From Hyphomicrobiaceae bacterium (GTDB lineage Bacteria; Pseudomonadota; Alphaproteobacteria; Rhizobiales; Hyphomicrobiaceae), in assembly GCA_023384095.1 (NCBI GenBank), contig JAHDXT010000004.1:62001-126000 (forward strand): a stretch of DNA of 64,000 nucleotides. The letters run 5' to 3'. This document shows positions 1 to 8,932 of this stretch, piece after piece. How positions within the stretch are numbered: the first letter of the stretch is position 1; each line of letters begins with the position of its first letter. Made by a program: the position numbers and the translations under genes. The notes beneath the pieces were generated by a model. That model had not been told where the DNA came from and ran no database searches. It saw only the letters and a list, made by a program, of their open reading frames with translations.

Positions 1-336
1 CTTGTGCTGCGGATCCGGTTCTGGACGCGGCAGGCTGAGAAAGCGACGCGCTTCGTCGGCCACATCGCGGAAGTCGATGAGCCCCAGGCTCTCGCGGATC
101 ACGTCAAGCAGATCGCCGTGCTCGCCGGTGGCCGCGTCGGTCCACTTACCAGCTGCGCCGGGACCCCTCTCCGGACCGGACAGCTGGACGTACATGGAGC
201 GGCCGCGCGTATTGTGCACGTCGCCGACGATCCAATAACGGCCAGCGCGGCGGCCGTTGGAGAGGTACTGACGGCACACCGCCTCGGCCTCGCGCGCAAG
301 GCGGTGTGCAAGCTGGGACGCATCACGCCGGGCCAT
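1..336 (-). CDS. Toprim/primase-type mobile-element protein (DUF7146-like), 3' end outside window
   Basis: The first 112 codons are present and the gene runs off the left edge. The protein begins MARRDASQLAHRLAREAEAV, then has a GRYWIVGDV stretch and a GKWTDAATGEHGDLLDVIRE segment. I recognise this as the N-terminal part of the Toprim-domain (DUF7146) proteins carried by alphaproteobacterial ICEs and plasmids; the catalytic Toprim part would lie outside the window. The ATG overlaps the stop of the upstream helicase gene as TGATG, so the two are probably translationally coupled. A role in element DNA replication or priming is inferred from the family. Confidence 0.75.
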   Translation of the reverse strand, partial: MARRDASQLAHRLAREAEAVCRQYLSNGRRAGRYWIVGDVHNTRGRSMYVQLSGPERGPGAAGKWTDAATGEHGDLLDVIRESLGLIDFRDVADEARRFLSLPRPEPDPQHK

Positions 337-3300
337 CAGGCGGCCTCCCGCTCGACGATCCCTTCGAGCGCGTAGCGCTCCATCAGCCTGGCCATGACCG
401 CTGGACCGGTGGCGTCGGTCGGCACGAACATCCGGAGCTTCCACGAGATGATCTCGTGGAAGAGGCCGTAGGCGGTGAGACGGCTCCGCATGGCCTCGGA
501 GAAGCCCAGCAATTCGATGCGGTAGGCGCCCATGGCACGGACGCGGCGGAGCTGGAGGCCTTCGGCCAGGTCAAGAACGGTTCTGCCGTCCATCAGCGCC
601 GAGAAAGCGTCCTGCGGCGTCAGCGTAGAGCGGTCGGTGGCGAGCACACCTGCGACCCAGGCTGGCGAGACGCGGCGTCCGATCACGTGCTCGCCGTCGT
701 TGGTCTGAAGCCGGTAGACCCGCGTCGTTGAGCCCGGCAGTCGCTTCCAGATGGGCAGCAGCAAACCGGCGACGATGTGCAGCGTGCTCTCGGAGAACTC
801 GGGCACTTGCGCGAGCTCCGTGGTCCAGCTTTGCCGGAACGGACTGTAGTCGGCCTCGATCCAATGGCTTTCCGCCATGGCATTGAGCGGGGCTGAGACC
901 GTCTCCATCGGCCGGATGAGGCGGACGCGACGCTCCATCTCGCCGTCATCGAGCATGATGCTCGGTGCGGAGACCTGCACGGCCGCACGGCCGGATCGTT
1001 CGTTGACGAGCAGCCGACCGCCGCGGTCTGAGAGATGCGCAAGGGCCTGCTCGAGCGCCACGGGGCGGTTGCGCAGGCGTTGCGTGATCGTCAAGAGCCG
1101 TGTTTCGGCACCCGTGCCGGGGTGGACATGGATCGTACGCCGATCGGTGATCTCAAAGCTCTCCGCTCGCAGCGTCTCGAGGCCGACGTCATAGGTGCCG
1201 GAGGCGATGGCGCCCTCGACACGGGCGTTCAGCAACTCTTCGAAGGCGGTGAAGAGCACGCCCTGGAGCTGGATAGTCAGCGCCAGCAACCGGTTGAGGA
1301 ACGTGGTGATCGGCGGCAGGCCGTCCTTCATGCCGTTGGCATCCATCAGCGACAGCCCCGTCGCCTGCTCGAAGGTCTGAAGCGGGCAGCCGTCGACCTT
1401 GCCGCGGACGATCAGCGTATAGAGCTGGCGCAAGGCATCGCGCGCGTAGGGGCTTTCGAGATTGTCCTCCGGACGAAACAGGCCCTGGCCGCCCGTCTGC
1501 CGCTGGCCACGGGTGATCGCACCCAGCGTGTCGAGACGGCGGGCGATGGTGCTGAGGAAGCGCTTCTCCGCCTTCACATCCGTCGAGATCGGACGAAACA
1601 GCGGCGGCTGCGCCTGGTTTGTCCGGTTCGTGCGACCGAGGCCCTGAATGGCGGCATCGGCCTTCCAGCCGGGCTCGAGGAGGTAGTGAATGCGCAGGCG
1701 TTGGTTCTTGGCCGAGAGCTCGGCGTGGTAGCTCCTGCCCGTGCCGCCGGCGTCGCTGAAGACGAGAATGCGCTTCTCGTCGTCCATGAAGGCCGCTGTC
1801 TCTGAAAGGTTGGCCGAGCCCACACGGCTTTCGACGACGAGCCGCTGGCCCTTGCGAATGATGCGGCGGGAGCGTCCTGTCACCTCGGCAACGAGGTCGG
1901 TGCCAAATCGCTGCACGATCTGGTCGAGTGCGCCCGGCACCGGCGGCAACGACGCCAGCCGCTCGATCAGATCATCGCGGCGAGCGACGGCCTCGCGGCT
2001 TTCGACGGGCTGACCGTCGCGGAGCACGGGACGCGTTGAGAGATTGCCCTCGCTATCCGTGTAGGGCTCGTGGAGCTGCACCGGAAAGGAGTGCAGCAGA
2101 TAGTCGAGCACGTACTCGCGCGGCGTGATGTCGACCTGGATGTCGCTCCATTCCTCGGTCGGGATCTCGGCCAGCCGCCGTTCCATCAGCGCTTCGCCGG
2201 TCGAGACGATCTGCACGACGGCGGCATGGCCCTTCTCGAGATCACGCTCGATCGATCTGACGAGCGTCGGCGTCTTCATAGACGTCAGCAGGTGACCGAA
2301 GAAGCGCTGCTTGGCGCTTTCGAAGGCCGAACGGGCGGCAGACTTCGCCTGGGCATTGAGCGTGCCCGACTCTCCCGTAATGTTCGTGGCGCGCAAGGCG
2401 GCGTCGAGGTTGTTATGGATGATGGCGAACGCTGCGGCGTAGGCATCGTAGATGCGCGTCTGCTCCGGGGTGAGCTGATGCTCGACGAGCTCGTATTCAA
2501 CGCCGTCGTAGCTGAGCGAGCGCGACGTATAGAGGCCGAGCGCCTTGAGATCCCGCGCCAGCACCTCCATCGCCGCGACGCCGCCGGCCTCGATGGCCTG
2601 GACGAACCCGGCCCGATTGGCGAACGGAAAATCTTCGCCGCCCCAGAGACCGAGGCGTTGCGCATAGGCGAGGTTGTGGACGGTGGTCGCGCCAGTGGCC
2701 GAGACATAGACGACGCGGGCATTGGGCAAAGCGTGCTGCAACCTGAGACCGGCGCGTCCCTGCTGCGAGGCCTCCTGCTCGCCGCGTTCGCCCTTGGCCG
2801 AAGCGGCATTCTGCATGGCGTGCGATTCATCGAAGATGATGGCGCCATCGAAGTCCGCGCCGAGCCAGTCGACGATCTGGCGAACACGCGATTGCTTGTC
2901 GCCGCGATCATCCGTGCGCAGTGTGGCGTAGGTGAGGAACAGAATGCCCTCGTGAAGGCGGATCGCCTTGCCCTGCGGAAAGCGCGAGAGCGGCGTGACC
3001 AGCAAACGTTCCATGCCGAGTGCGGACCAGTCGCGCTGTGCGTCCTCGAGCAGCTTGTCGGACTTGCTGACCCAGATGGCGCGGCGCCGTCCCTGCAACC
3101 AGTTGTCGAGGAGAATGCCGGCGACCTGGCGTCCTTTGCCGGCGCCCGTGCCATCGCCGAGCATGAAGCCGCGCCGGAACCGGACGGCATTGGGCGCCTC
3201 ATCCGCTGCCGCGGCGACGGCGTCGAAGGTGGCGTCCACAGTCCAGGCGCCAGCGAGATGTTCGCTGTGCGTTTCGCCGGCATAAATGACTGTCTCGAGC

Positions 3301-4661
3301 TGGGCGTCCGAGAGGAGCCCGTCAGCTATCACTTGTGCCGGCAAGCGTGGCCGATAGCTCGGCTTCGGCGGAGCGACCGACGCCATGGCCGCCGACTGAA
3401 CGAGCTTGGTCGGATGCCGCTGCGCACCGGGAATGCGGATCGATTGCAGGGCATAGTCCTCATAGATCGCGTCCGAGAGGCGGGCGCCCTGGGGCGGTGT
3501 CCAATCCACCGTCTCGTAGGCGATCTCGACGGCTTCGGGGGCGTTGCTGGCGACAGTGGTGGCGCGTGTCGCCACCCGCCCTGTACTGCCGCGCTTCGCT
3601 CGTGGAGCGGCCACGGGCCGTGGGCTCGGGAGGCGTTGCGCGACCGAGCATGAAGGACGCGGCGGGACGTGTGCGGCAATCCAGCCAAGAAGCGTCGCAA
3701 CATCGGGTGCCATGCCGGATGATGTCGGGAATTGCGTCGGCTCGTCGGCCGGCACCTTGTCGATGACGGTGAGGCGTGTCTCGATGCTCGTGCCGTGCTT
3801 GGCATAGACCGAGCCGTCGATGGCAGCGGTGAAGACGACACGGCTACGGGCTTGCAGCCGCTCGAAAGCTGCGCGCCACGACGGGGCATCTGGTGCGAAG
3901 CCGGCGCCGGTAATGGCGACGAGCCGACCACCATCGCCGAGCCGGGCCAGTGCCGAGGCGAGATGACGGCAGGCGGCATCGGCCACGCGGCCGCTGACGT
4001 TGGCGAGGACCGAGAACGGCGGGTTCATCAGGACGACCGTCGGCGTGGTCGCGCCATCGAGATGATCATCGATCTGCGCCGCGTCGAAGCGCGTAACGGG
4101 ACTATCCGGAAAGAGGTGGGTGAGCAGGCCGGCGCGGGTTTCCGCAAGCTCGTTCAGGATGAGCGTGGCGCCGGCGGTCTCGGCCAGAACGGCGAGCAGG
4201 CCGGTGCCGGCGGACGGCTCGAGCACGCGGTCGCCGGGCCCGATCGCAGCCGCGGTGAGTGCGGCGAGACCGAGAGGAAGCGGCGTCGAGAACTGCTGGA
4301 AAGCCTGGGCTTCTTCCGATCGCCGCGTATGGGTGGGAAGGAGATTGGCGATCTTTGTGAGCGGCGGCAGGGCGGCGCCAGGCATCCCTGCCTTGCGCAG
4401 GATGGCCTTGCCGTACTTGCGCAGGAACAGCACCGTGGCGGCTTCGCAGGCGTCATAGGCTCTCTTCCACGTCCAGGCGCCTGATGTGTCGGACGCGCCG
4501 AAGGCCCGTTCCATGGCCGCCCGCAGCATCGCGGCATCGACGCGGCGGCCGGATTCGAGCTGTGCAAGGAGGAGACGGGCTGCCTCGGTGAGGCAAGCGG
4601 CAGTGTCGTCGTTGGACGGACGTGCGGGCGCTGCGTCCGCCCGGTTGGACAAAGATGTCAT
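336..4661 (-). CDS. N6-adenine-type methyltransferase fused to Strawberry-notch/SNF2 helicase
   Basis: A protein of 1441 aa. Residues about 146-154 (VLEPSAGTG) form the SAM-binding motif I and residues 213-216 (NPPF) the catalytic motif of amino-methyltransferases. After a linker, GDGTGAGKGR (about 502-511) is a Walker A and FDESH (about 610-614) a Walker B helicase motif; a helicase C-terminal half with a GRTNRTNQAQPP arginine-finger-like segment follows. This is the Strawberry-notch-like NTPase architecture common on alphaproteobacterial ICEs. It probably remodels or protects element DNA, perhaps as anti-restriction. The start is the only ATG near the N-terminus and is preceded by GAG-rich leader DNA. 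It is followed directly by the Toprim gene (TGATG overlap). Confidence 0.88.
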   Translation of the reverse strand: MTSLSNRADAAPARPSNDDTAACLTEAARLLLAQLESGRRVDAAMLRAAMERAFGASDTSGAWTWKRAYDACEAATVLFLRKYGKAILRKAGMPGAALPPLTKIANLLPTHTRRSEEAQAFQQFSTPLPLGLAALTAAAIGPGDRVLEPSAGTGLLAVLAETAGATLILNELAETRAGLLTHLFPDSPVTRFDAAQIDDHLDGATTPTVVLMNPPFSVLANVSGRVADAACRHLASALARLGDGGRLVAITGAGFAPDAPSWRAAFERLQARSRVVFTAAIDGSVYAKHGTSIETRLTVIDKVPADEPTQFPTSSGMAPDVATLLGWIAAHVPPRPSCSVAQRLPSPRPVAAPRAKRGSTGRVATRATTVASNAPEAVEIAYETVDWTPPQGARLSDAIYEDYALQSIRIPGAQRHPTKLVQSAAMASVAPPKPSYRPRLPAQVIADGLLSDAQLETVIYAGETHSEHLAGAWTVDATFDAVAAAADEAPNAVRFRRGFMLGDGTGAGKGRQVAGILLDNWLQGRRRAIWVSKSDKLLEDAQRDWSALGMERLLVTPLSRFPQGKAIRLHEGILFLTYATLRTDDRGDKQSRVRQIVDWLGADFDGAIIFDESHAMQNAASAKGERGEQEASQQGRAGLRLQHALPNARVVYVSATGATTVHNLAYAQRLGLWGGEDFPFANRAGFVQAIEAGGVAAMEVLARDLKALGLYTSRSLSYDGVEYELVEHQLTPEQTRIYDAYAAAFAIIHNNLDAALRATNITGESGTLNAQAKSAARSAFESAKQRFFGHLLTSMKTPTLVRSIERDLEKGHAAVVQIVSTGEALMERRLAEIPTEEWSDIQVDITPREYVLDYLLHSFPVQLHEPYTDSEGNLSTRPVLRDGQPVESREAVARRDDLIERLASLPPVPGALDQIVQRFGTDLVAEVTGRSRRIIRKGQRLVVESRVGSANLSETAAFMDDEKRILVFSDAGGTGRSYHAELSAKNQRLRIHYLLEPGWKADAAIQGLGRTNRTNQAQPPLFRPISTDVKAEKRFLSTIARRLDTLGAITRGQRQTGGQGLFRPEDNLESPYARDALRQLYTLIVRGKVDGCPLQTFEQATGLSLMDANGMKDGLPPITTFLNRLLALTIQLQGVLFTAFEELLNARVEGAIASGTYDVGLETLRAESFEITDRRTIHVHPGTGAETRLLTITQRLRNRPVALEQALAHLSDRGGRLLVNERSGRAAVQVSAPSIMLDDGEMERRVRLIRPMETVSAPLNAMAESHWIEADYSPFRQSWTTELAQVPEFSESTLHIVAGLLLPIWKRLPGSTTRVYRLQTNDGEHVIGRRVSPAWVAGVLATDRSTLTPQDAFSALMDGRTVLDLAEGLQLRRVRAMGAYRIELLGFSEAMRSRLTAYGLFHEIISWKLRMFVPTDATGPAVMARLMERYALEGIVEREAA

Positions 4662-4780
4662 GGGATGAGCCTTAAGGAGAGCGAAAGACGGGCGAGCCGG
4701 CCGGTGCTCTCTCTCGGCCGCGCCGGCTCAACCCAGCCGCCGCCAACCTCTCCCTCGGCTGACGCCCGCGCCGCCCGCCA

Positions 4781-5425
4781 TCAGCCGAACCGCTGGCCGT
4801 CCTCCGTGAAGGTGTAGTCGTTGGCGACGATCGCTTCGTCGACGACTTCACCTGAGGTCAGATAATCGTATTCCCGCTCGAGCTGGCGATAGAGCCAGCG
4901 GGCGAGATCGCGCAGCGCTTCAATGACGGCGTCTTCGGCGTCAGCGGTCATCTCCTGCGAGTTCGGGCTGGCGCGCTCGACCGAGATCGCCATGCTGAGC
5001 TCGTGGGAATAATGACCACGGTGGGTCATGACGGCGTGGAGCTGATAGAAGTTCCGGCGCTGGATGGCCTGAAGCGCATCGGCGATGCGGTGGAGCTCCT
5101 CATCCTTCGGCGCGTGCTCGCGCATGTTGCGGGACGCCGCCTTGGCATGGGCGTAGCGTCCTTCAAAGCAGGCGCCGTCGCCCTGGCTCCAGAAGCCGGA
5201 GAACCAGATGCAGGGCTTGCGCCGCGTGCCGCCGCCATAAAGGCCGACGGCGCGCGTGTCGAGGCGGACGCCGAGGATTTTGCAGATGCGCTCGAAGTCG
5301 TCGTAGACGCACTCGAACCAGTCGTCGTCGACTGCGTCGTTGCGATACCAGGCGCGGGCCTTTTCTTTCGCTGCGTCCGAGAGCTCGTCGAGGTGAAAGA
5401 CGGTGGTTTCGATGATCTCAGGCAT
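4781..5425 (-). CDS. Conserved ICE protein, unknown function (214 aa)
   Basis: The start chosen (MPEIIETTVFHLDEL) has a near-ideal Shine-Dalgarno, GGAGGTGATCC, 2 nt upstream; the open frame extends further but the longer N-terminus looks non-coding. The protein is acidic and soluble with no membrane segment. It contains a W-F-x-G-F-W-S-Q-G-D-G-A-C segment (about residues 75-87). Homologues on rhizobial elements are often labelled 'antitoxin of toxin-antitoxin stability system', but I see no antitoxin fold and would not adopt that name. It overlaps the upstream gene by 8 nt, so it belongs to an operon reading parB-like, 118-aa gene, this gene. Confidence 0.8.
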   Translation of the reverse strand: MPEIIETTVFHLDELSDAAKEKARAWYRNDAVDDDWFECVYDDFERICKILGVRLDTRAVGLYGGGTRRKPCIWFSGFWSQGDGACFEGRYAHAKAASRNMREHAPKDEELHRIADALQAIQRRNFYQLHAVMTHRGHYSHELSMAISVERASPNSQEMTADAEDAVIEALRDLARWLYRQLEREYDYLTSGEVVDEAIVANDYTFTEDGQRFG

Positions 5426-5774
5426 ACGGATCACCTCCGTTCGGCACGATGGCGAGCCAGCCATCGATGCCGATCCCGTCGATCGTTTCACCGGTCGCCC
5501 GGGCGAGAAGAACGTCGAAGTGATCGGCCTTGCGCTGCACGCTCTCGTCGAACTCCGAGGGAATCGCCAGCGTCGGCACGTCATAGGGGTCGGTGTGTTC
5601 CGGCCAGATGCCCGTCACATAGGTATCGCCCGAACCGTCGACGTCCTCCTTCTGCTGGGACCAGTTGTCGTCCGCGATGGCGAGGCGGCAGGCTTGTGCG
5701 AGCGTATCGGCCTCGTAGCGACGGCGTCGATAGACGGGAAGCCGGAACGTTGTCTCGATGATGAAAATCGGCAT
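5418..5774 (-). CDS. Small conserved ICE protein (118 aa), unknown
   Basis: The ATG at 5774 (MPIFIIETTFRLPVYRRRRY) follows a GGAG about 8 nt upstream; the longer frame upstream is rejected as having poor codon character. The protein has an N-terminal beta-rich start, an ADTLAQACRLA helix and an acidic central part (WSQQKEDVDGSGDTYVTGIW) like small single-domain proteins encoded beside parB-like genes on alphaproteobacterial ICEs. Its 3' end overlaps the next gene by 8 nt, implying co-expression. Function unknown. Confidence 0.75.
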   Translation of the reverse strand: MPIFIIETTFRLPVYRRRRYEADTLAQACRLAIADDNWSQQKEDVDGSGDTYVTGIWPEHTDPYDVPTLAIPSEFDESVQRKADHFDVLLARATGETIDGIGIDGWLAIVPNGGDPYA

Positions 5775-5878
5775 TGCGGACACTCCAAGGATCGGCGCCC
5801 GCCAAGGTCGGCGGGACTGCGAAGCCGGGCTGATGGGAACGGGGTGGAGCGGCTCAGGCGCCGCTCCGCTGTTGCGGC

Positions 5879-8008
5879 TCACTCGGCCGCAAGCACAGTC
5901 GTCTGAAGGTCAGGCTCGTCTGCTTCGTCCGCGTCCTCGTTGAGGAAAGCCGGAAGCTTACCGGTGTCGTCTGTTGGTTCGCCATCGGCGCCGGCATCGA
6001 GATCGAGGCCGCGCAAGGGCTCGGGGAGCCAGTCGGAATCGGCGAGAAGCCGCTCGGCCTCCTTGGCCATGTCCGGCTTCTTCAGGTGATCGATCAACTG
6101 CGCTGCCGGCTCGCCCTTCGCCTCGCGCACGGCTTCGAGAATGCGCGCCTTGCTGACGCGTCCGAAATAGTTGGCGACGGTCGGCCGCCAACCCGCCTCA
6201 GCCATATCGAGCCCGAGCGCGTGGGCGAGACGGTCGGCCTCGGCGATGCGCTGCCGGACGCCATGCGGCGAGAGCGCGCCGCCGCCATAGCGGTCGCCGC
6301 GCTCGTAAAGGGCATTGACGCCATAGCTGACGCAATGGGCGAGCAGCGCCATGCGGCTTGCTTCATCGAGAGCGTTGAGCCAGTCCCAGAGCGCGTCATC
6401 GTCATCGGGAAGATCGCGCTGCCACCGCGCATGACGCTCTTCGATAGCCTTTGCCGCGGGGCTGTCGTTGAGGCCATCGGGCTGCGCCGGAAAGTAGACT
6501 TCGCGGACGGATGCGTCGAGGCACGAGATCGCGGCGCGATGACGGAATGTGTCGCGCACCAGCTTGTGGAGCAGGGCCGTCATCGCAACGTGCGGATTGC
6601 CGGCCACGGCGTCGCGCAGCGCCAGTGTGCGGTAGACGGTGAGCTCCGTTACGAGGCGCTCCGGCAGCGGCTTGATGCCATCCTCCTCTTCCTCGTCGTC
6701 GGCCTGGGCGGGCTCGCCGCCGAGCGTGATGACCGTGCGTTGGACGGCAGGCGCAGCGCCGGGATCGACGTCATGGCCAGCGTTAGCTTCATTCTCGTCG
6801 CCGTTCTCGACCGGCTCCGGCGCCTCGTCCTCCGGTCGGACGAAGCCGCGCTCGGCGCGGAGCCGTCCGTCGGCACCGATACTGACGAAGGCGCCGGCAC
6901 GCTTGACCTCGTCCGCGTCATACGTCAGTGGCCGTTCCTCGAGCGCCTCGATCGCCTCCTGGATTTCGCCGAGCCGCCGATCGACCTCGTCCGGCACCTC
7001 CTCGGCGTCCTGGTATTCGGCTTCGAGCTTGGCCTGCTCCGTCTTCAAGGCCTGAAGCGCCTTCTTCTCCTTGGCCGTCATCTCCGTCTCGACGCCATCG
7101 AGCTCGCGCAGAGCGCGCGTATGGCCATAGGGGAAATCGACGGCGACCTCGATCCACTTCCAGCCTTCGGCGGCGACGCTCTCGGCCTCCGCCTTCAGCT
7201 TGTTGGCAACCAGGCGGTCGAGAACCGCCGCGTCCTGCAGCCAGCCGCCATCGTCGGCTTCGAACAAATCGCGCAGGACGACACCGCCAGCCGTCTCGTA
7301 GGCCTCGAGGCCGACGAACCGCGCACGCTTGTCGGAGGCGCGCACGGTCCGCTCGGTCAGCATTCTGCGGATCTGATGGGGGGCGTCGTTGTAGGAGTCG
7401 GCAACCGTCGCCCACACTTCCTCCTGCCGCGCATGGTCGGTGCTCACCGTGAATGCCATGAGCTGCTCCAAGGACATGCCACCGTCGGCATAAACCTCGA
7501 GCAGCTTCTCCGACACGGCGGCCAGACGCAGGCGTTGGCGGACGACGTTGACGCCGACGAAGAAGGTGGCGGCGATCTCCTCCTCGCCGAGCCCCTTCTC
7601 GCGCAGCGTCTGGAAGGCCCGGAACTGATCGAGCGGATGCAGTGGCGCGCGCTGGACGTTCTCGGCGAGGCTGTCCTCCTCCGCGAGGGTGGTTGCGTCG
7701 GTACCCCGGATCACGCACGGCACTGGCGCTGTCTTCGCTAGGCGCTTTTGCTTGATCAACAGTTCCAATGCTCGGTAGCGGCGGCCGCCGGCCGGGACCT
7801 CGTACATGCCGGTCTCGGCGCCGGTCTCGTCGAGCTGCGGACAGACGGTAAGTCCCTGGAGTAAGGAGCGGCGCGCGATGTCCTCGGCGAGCTCCTCGAT
7901 CGAGAGGCCGGCCTTGACACGGCGGACATTCGCTTGACTGAGGAGGAGCTTGTTGAAGGGGATGTCGCGCGATGACGACAGAGTGATCTTTGGCTCAGCT
8001 TTGGCCAC
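5879..8008 (-). CDS. ParB/RepB/Spo0J-family protein with long C-terminal extension
   Basis: A 709-aa protein starting with GTG. The N-terminal ParB CTPase/nuclease-like domain shows GGRRYRAL (about 74-81) and ENVQRAPLHPLDQ (about 116-128), the two phosphate-binding motifs of the family, followed by a helix-turn-helix-like region (about 135-200). The remaining about 500 residues are acidic and rich in Glu/Asp linkers, far longer than a chromosomal ParB of about 300 aa. Such long ParB-like proteins are standard ICE backbone components; partition or stabilisation of the excised element is inferred, not shown. Its 5' leader carries the folded motif listed separately. No parA is present. Confidence 0.88.
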   Translation of the reverse strand: MAKAEPKITLSSSRDIPFNKLLLSQANVRRVKAGLSIEELAEDIARRSLLQGLTVCPQLDETGAETGMYEVPAGGRRYRALELLIKQKRLAKTAPVPCVIRGTDATTLAEEDSLAENVQRAPLHPLDQFRAFQTLREKGLGEEEIAATFFVGVNVVRQRLRLAAVSEKLLEVYADGGMSLEQLMAFTVSTDHARQEEVWATVADSYNDAPHQIRRMLTERTVRASDKRARFVGLEAYETAGGVVLRDLFEADDGGWLQDAAVLDRLVANKLKAEAESVAAEGWKWIEVAVDFPYGHTRALRELDGVETEMTAKEKKALQALKTEQAKLEAEYQDAEEVPDEVDRRLGEIQEAIEALEERPLTYDADEVKRAGAFVSIGADGRLRAERGFVRPEDEAPEPVENGDENEANAGHDVDPGAAPAVQRTVITLGGEPAQADDEEEEDGIKPLPERLVTELTVYRTLALRDAVAGNPHVAMTALLHKLVRDTFRHRAAISCLDASVREVYFPAQPDGLNDSPAAKAIEERHARWQRDLPDDDDALWDWLNALDEASRMALLAHCVSYGVNALYERGDRYGGGALSPHGVRQRIAEADRLAHALGLDMAEAGWRPTVANYFGRVSKARILEAVREAKGEPAAQLIDHLKKPDMAKEAERLLADSDWLPEPLRGLDLDAGADGEPTDDTGKLPAFLNEDADEADEPDLQTTVLAAE

Positions 8009-8064
8009 GGCAGTGTCTCCGCGACGGGCCGGCGAGAGCCACTCTCTCGCCTCATCAGCCCGCC
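8009..8064 (-). promoter_or_regulatory. Folded 5' leader of the parB-like gene
   Basis: Read on the minus strand, the 56 nt directly upstream of the GTG form an inner stem GGCGAGAG/CTCTCGCC (8 bp, loop AGTGG) inside an outer stem CGGGC/GCCCG, followed by the ribosome-binding region CGCGGAGAC. The leader of ardC (9883-9938) has nearly the same sequence and the same pairing with G-U substitutions, which points to selection on RNA shape. A translational control element is the simplest reading. Confidence 0.6.
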
Positions 8065-8519
8065 ACGAGCCCCACCGGCCCCTCTCTTACTCTCCCGCGG
8101 TCCGCAGCACTCAACCGCCATGGCCCGACCGCTGCCGCAAGCGCGCGCGGGCCGCCAGAAGACCGAGGACGGTCAGCACCGGGCGCTCGCACCGAAGGCG
8201 AGAATCACGGCGATCCAGAACACCGTTTGGAAATGGTTCGCTGTCAGGCCACATCAGGCCGATGGCGGGAAGCGGCGGCGGGAAGGCGCCGATGGAGCGA
8301 TTGCCGCAGGCCGAGATTCGCACCGCGCAAATGTGGTGGGACGATGTCGGCGACGAGCGCATCGCGCGAGACGCCGCGGATGCGCCCTTCGCAACCGGTC
8401 GATAAAGCGCCGCGACCAGCCACTCCAGCGAGGACGCCAGCAGGTCACCGTAGCCATGACGCCATCCAAGTGTAACGAATGGATGAGATCCAGGCGCGAG
8501 GCATCACCGCCGCGATTTG
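8065..8519. other. Intergenic, no gene recognised
   Basis: About 450 nt between the DUF2958 gene and the parB leader. Open frames exist on both strands but their translations are Arg/Ala-rich and resemble no protein I know. It probably contains the parB promoter. Confidence 0.4.
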
Positions 8520-8547
8520 TTGCTCACGCGGTTTCACGCGTGAGCAA
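8520..8547. repeat. Perfect 11-bp inverted repeat downstream of DUF2958 gene
   Basis: TTGCTCACGCG at 8520-8530 and its exact reverse complement CGCGTGAGCAA at 8537-8547 flank a 6-nt loop. A second, offset palindrome, TCACGCGTGA, lies at 8534-8543. It sits 10 nt past the stop of the minus-strand gene, so it may be a terminator hairpin, but there is no T-run. A binding site for a dimeric protein such as the neighbouring ParB-like factor is an alternative. Confidence 0.55.
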
Positions 8548-8557
8548 CGTGAGCGCC

Positions 8558-8932
8558 TCACGTACGCCCGCTCTCGGATCGGAACCGCTTGTAGAGGAGC
8601 TGCTCTGCACCGCTGATGCTGCCCGCCCTGCGCGCGGCCTCGGCATAGACCGACAGGCGAAACGCGCCCTCGAAAGTGGGATCGCGTTCGACGCCCAATC
8701 CGAATGGAAGACGCACCGACGCCAGCTCGAGAAGGCTGAAACTACCGAGATCCGGACAACCATAGCCAAGATCGGCTAGTCCGAACAACGTGTCGTTGTC
8801 CTCATCGAACTCTGTCGCGAGCCATGTGGCGGCACCGACCGGATTGAAGAACTTGACGACCGGCACATGGTCGACATCCCGCAGCCGGCCGTTGGCCAGC
8901 AGGCGGTCGCGCAATTCTGGCGTAAGGAGCAT
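8558..8932 (-). CDS. DUF2958 family protein
   Basis: A 124-aa protein starting MLLTPELRDRLLANGR, followed by PVVKFFNPVGAATWLATEFD and a LASVRLPFGLGVERD segment, the recognisable features of DUF2958. It is a small soluble protein found beside ArdC on many proteobacterial mobile elements; function unknown. The ATG at 8932 overlaps the ardC stop as TGATG; the GTG one codon upstream is less likely. It is co-transcribed with ardC. Confidence 0.85.
   Translation of the reverse strand: MLLTPELRDRLLANGRLRDVDHVPVVKFFNPVGAATWLATEFDEDNDTLFGLADLGYGCPDLGSFSLLELASVRLPFGLGVERDPTFEGAFRLSVYAEAARRAGSISGAEQLLYKRFRSESGRT

Noticed and set aside
2070-3653. A 527-codon plus-strand open frame
   Set aside because: It is antisense to the methyltransferase-helicase gene, whose motifs are clear; the plus-strand product resembles nothing and is an artefact of high GC.
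6086-7741. A 551-codon plus-strand open frame
   Set aside because: Antisense shadow of the parB-like gene, with no recognisable domain or ribosome-binding site.
8009-8064. CUGAUGAG in the parB leader as the core of a hammerhead ribozyme
   Set aside because: The sequence CUGAUGAG is followed by a stem, but the required GAAA after stem II is missing, and the ardC copy changes the core to CUGACGAG.
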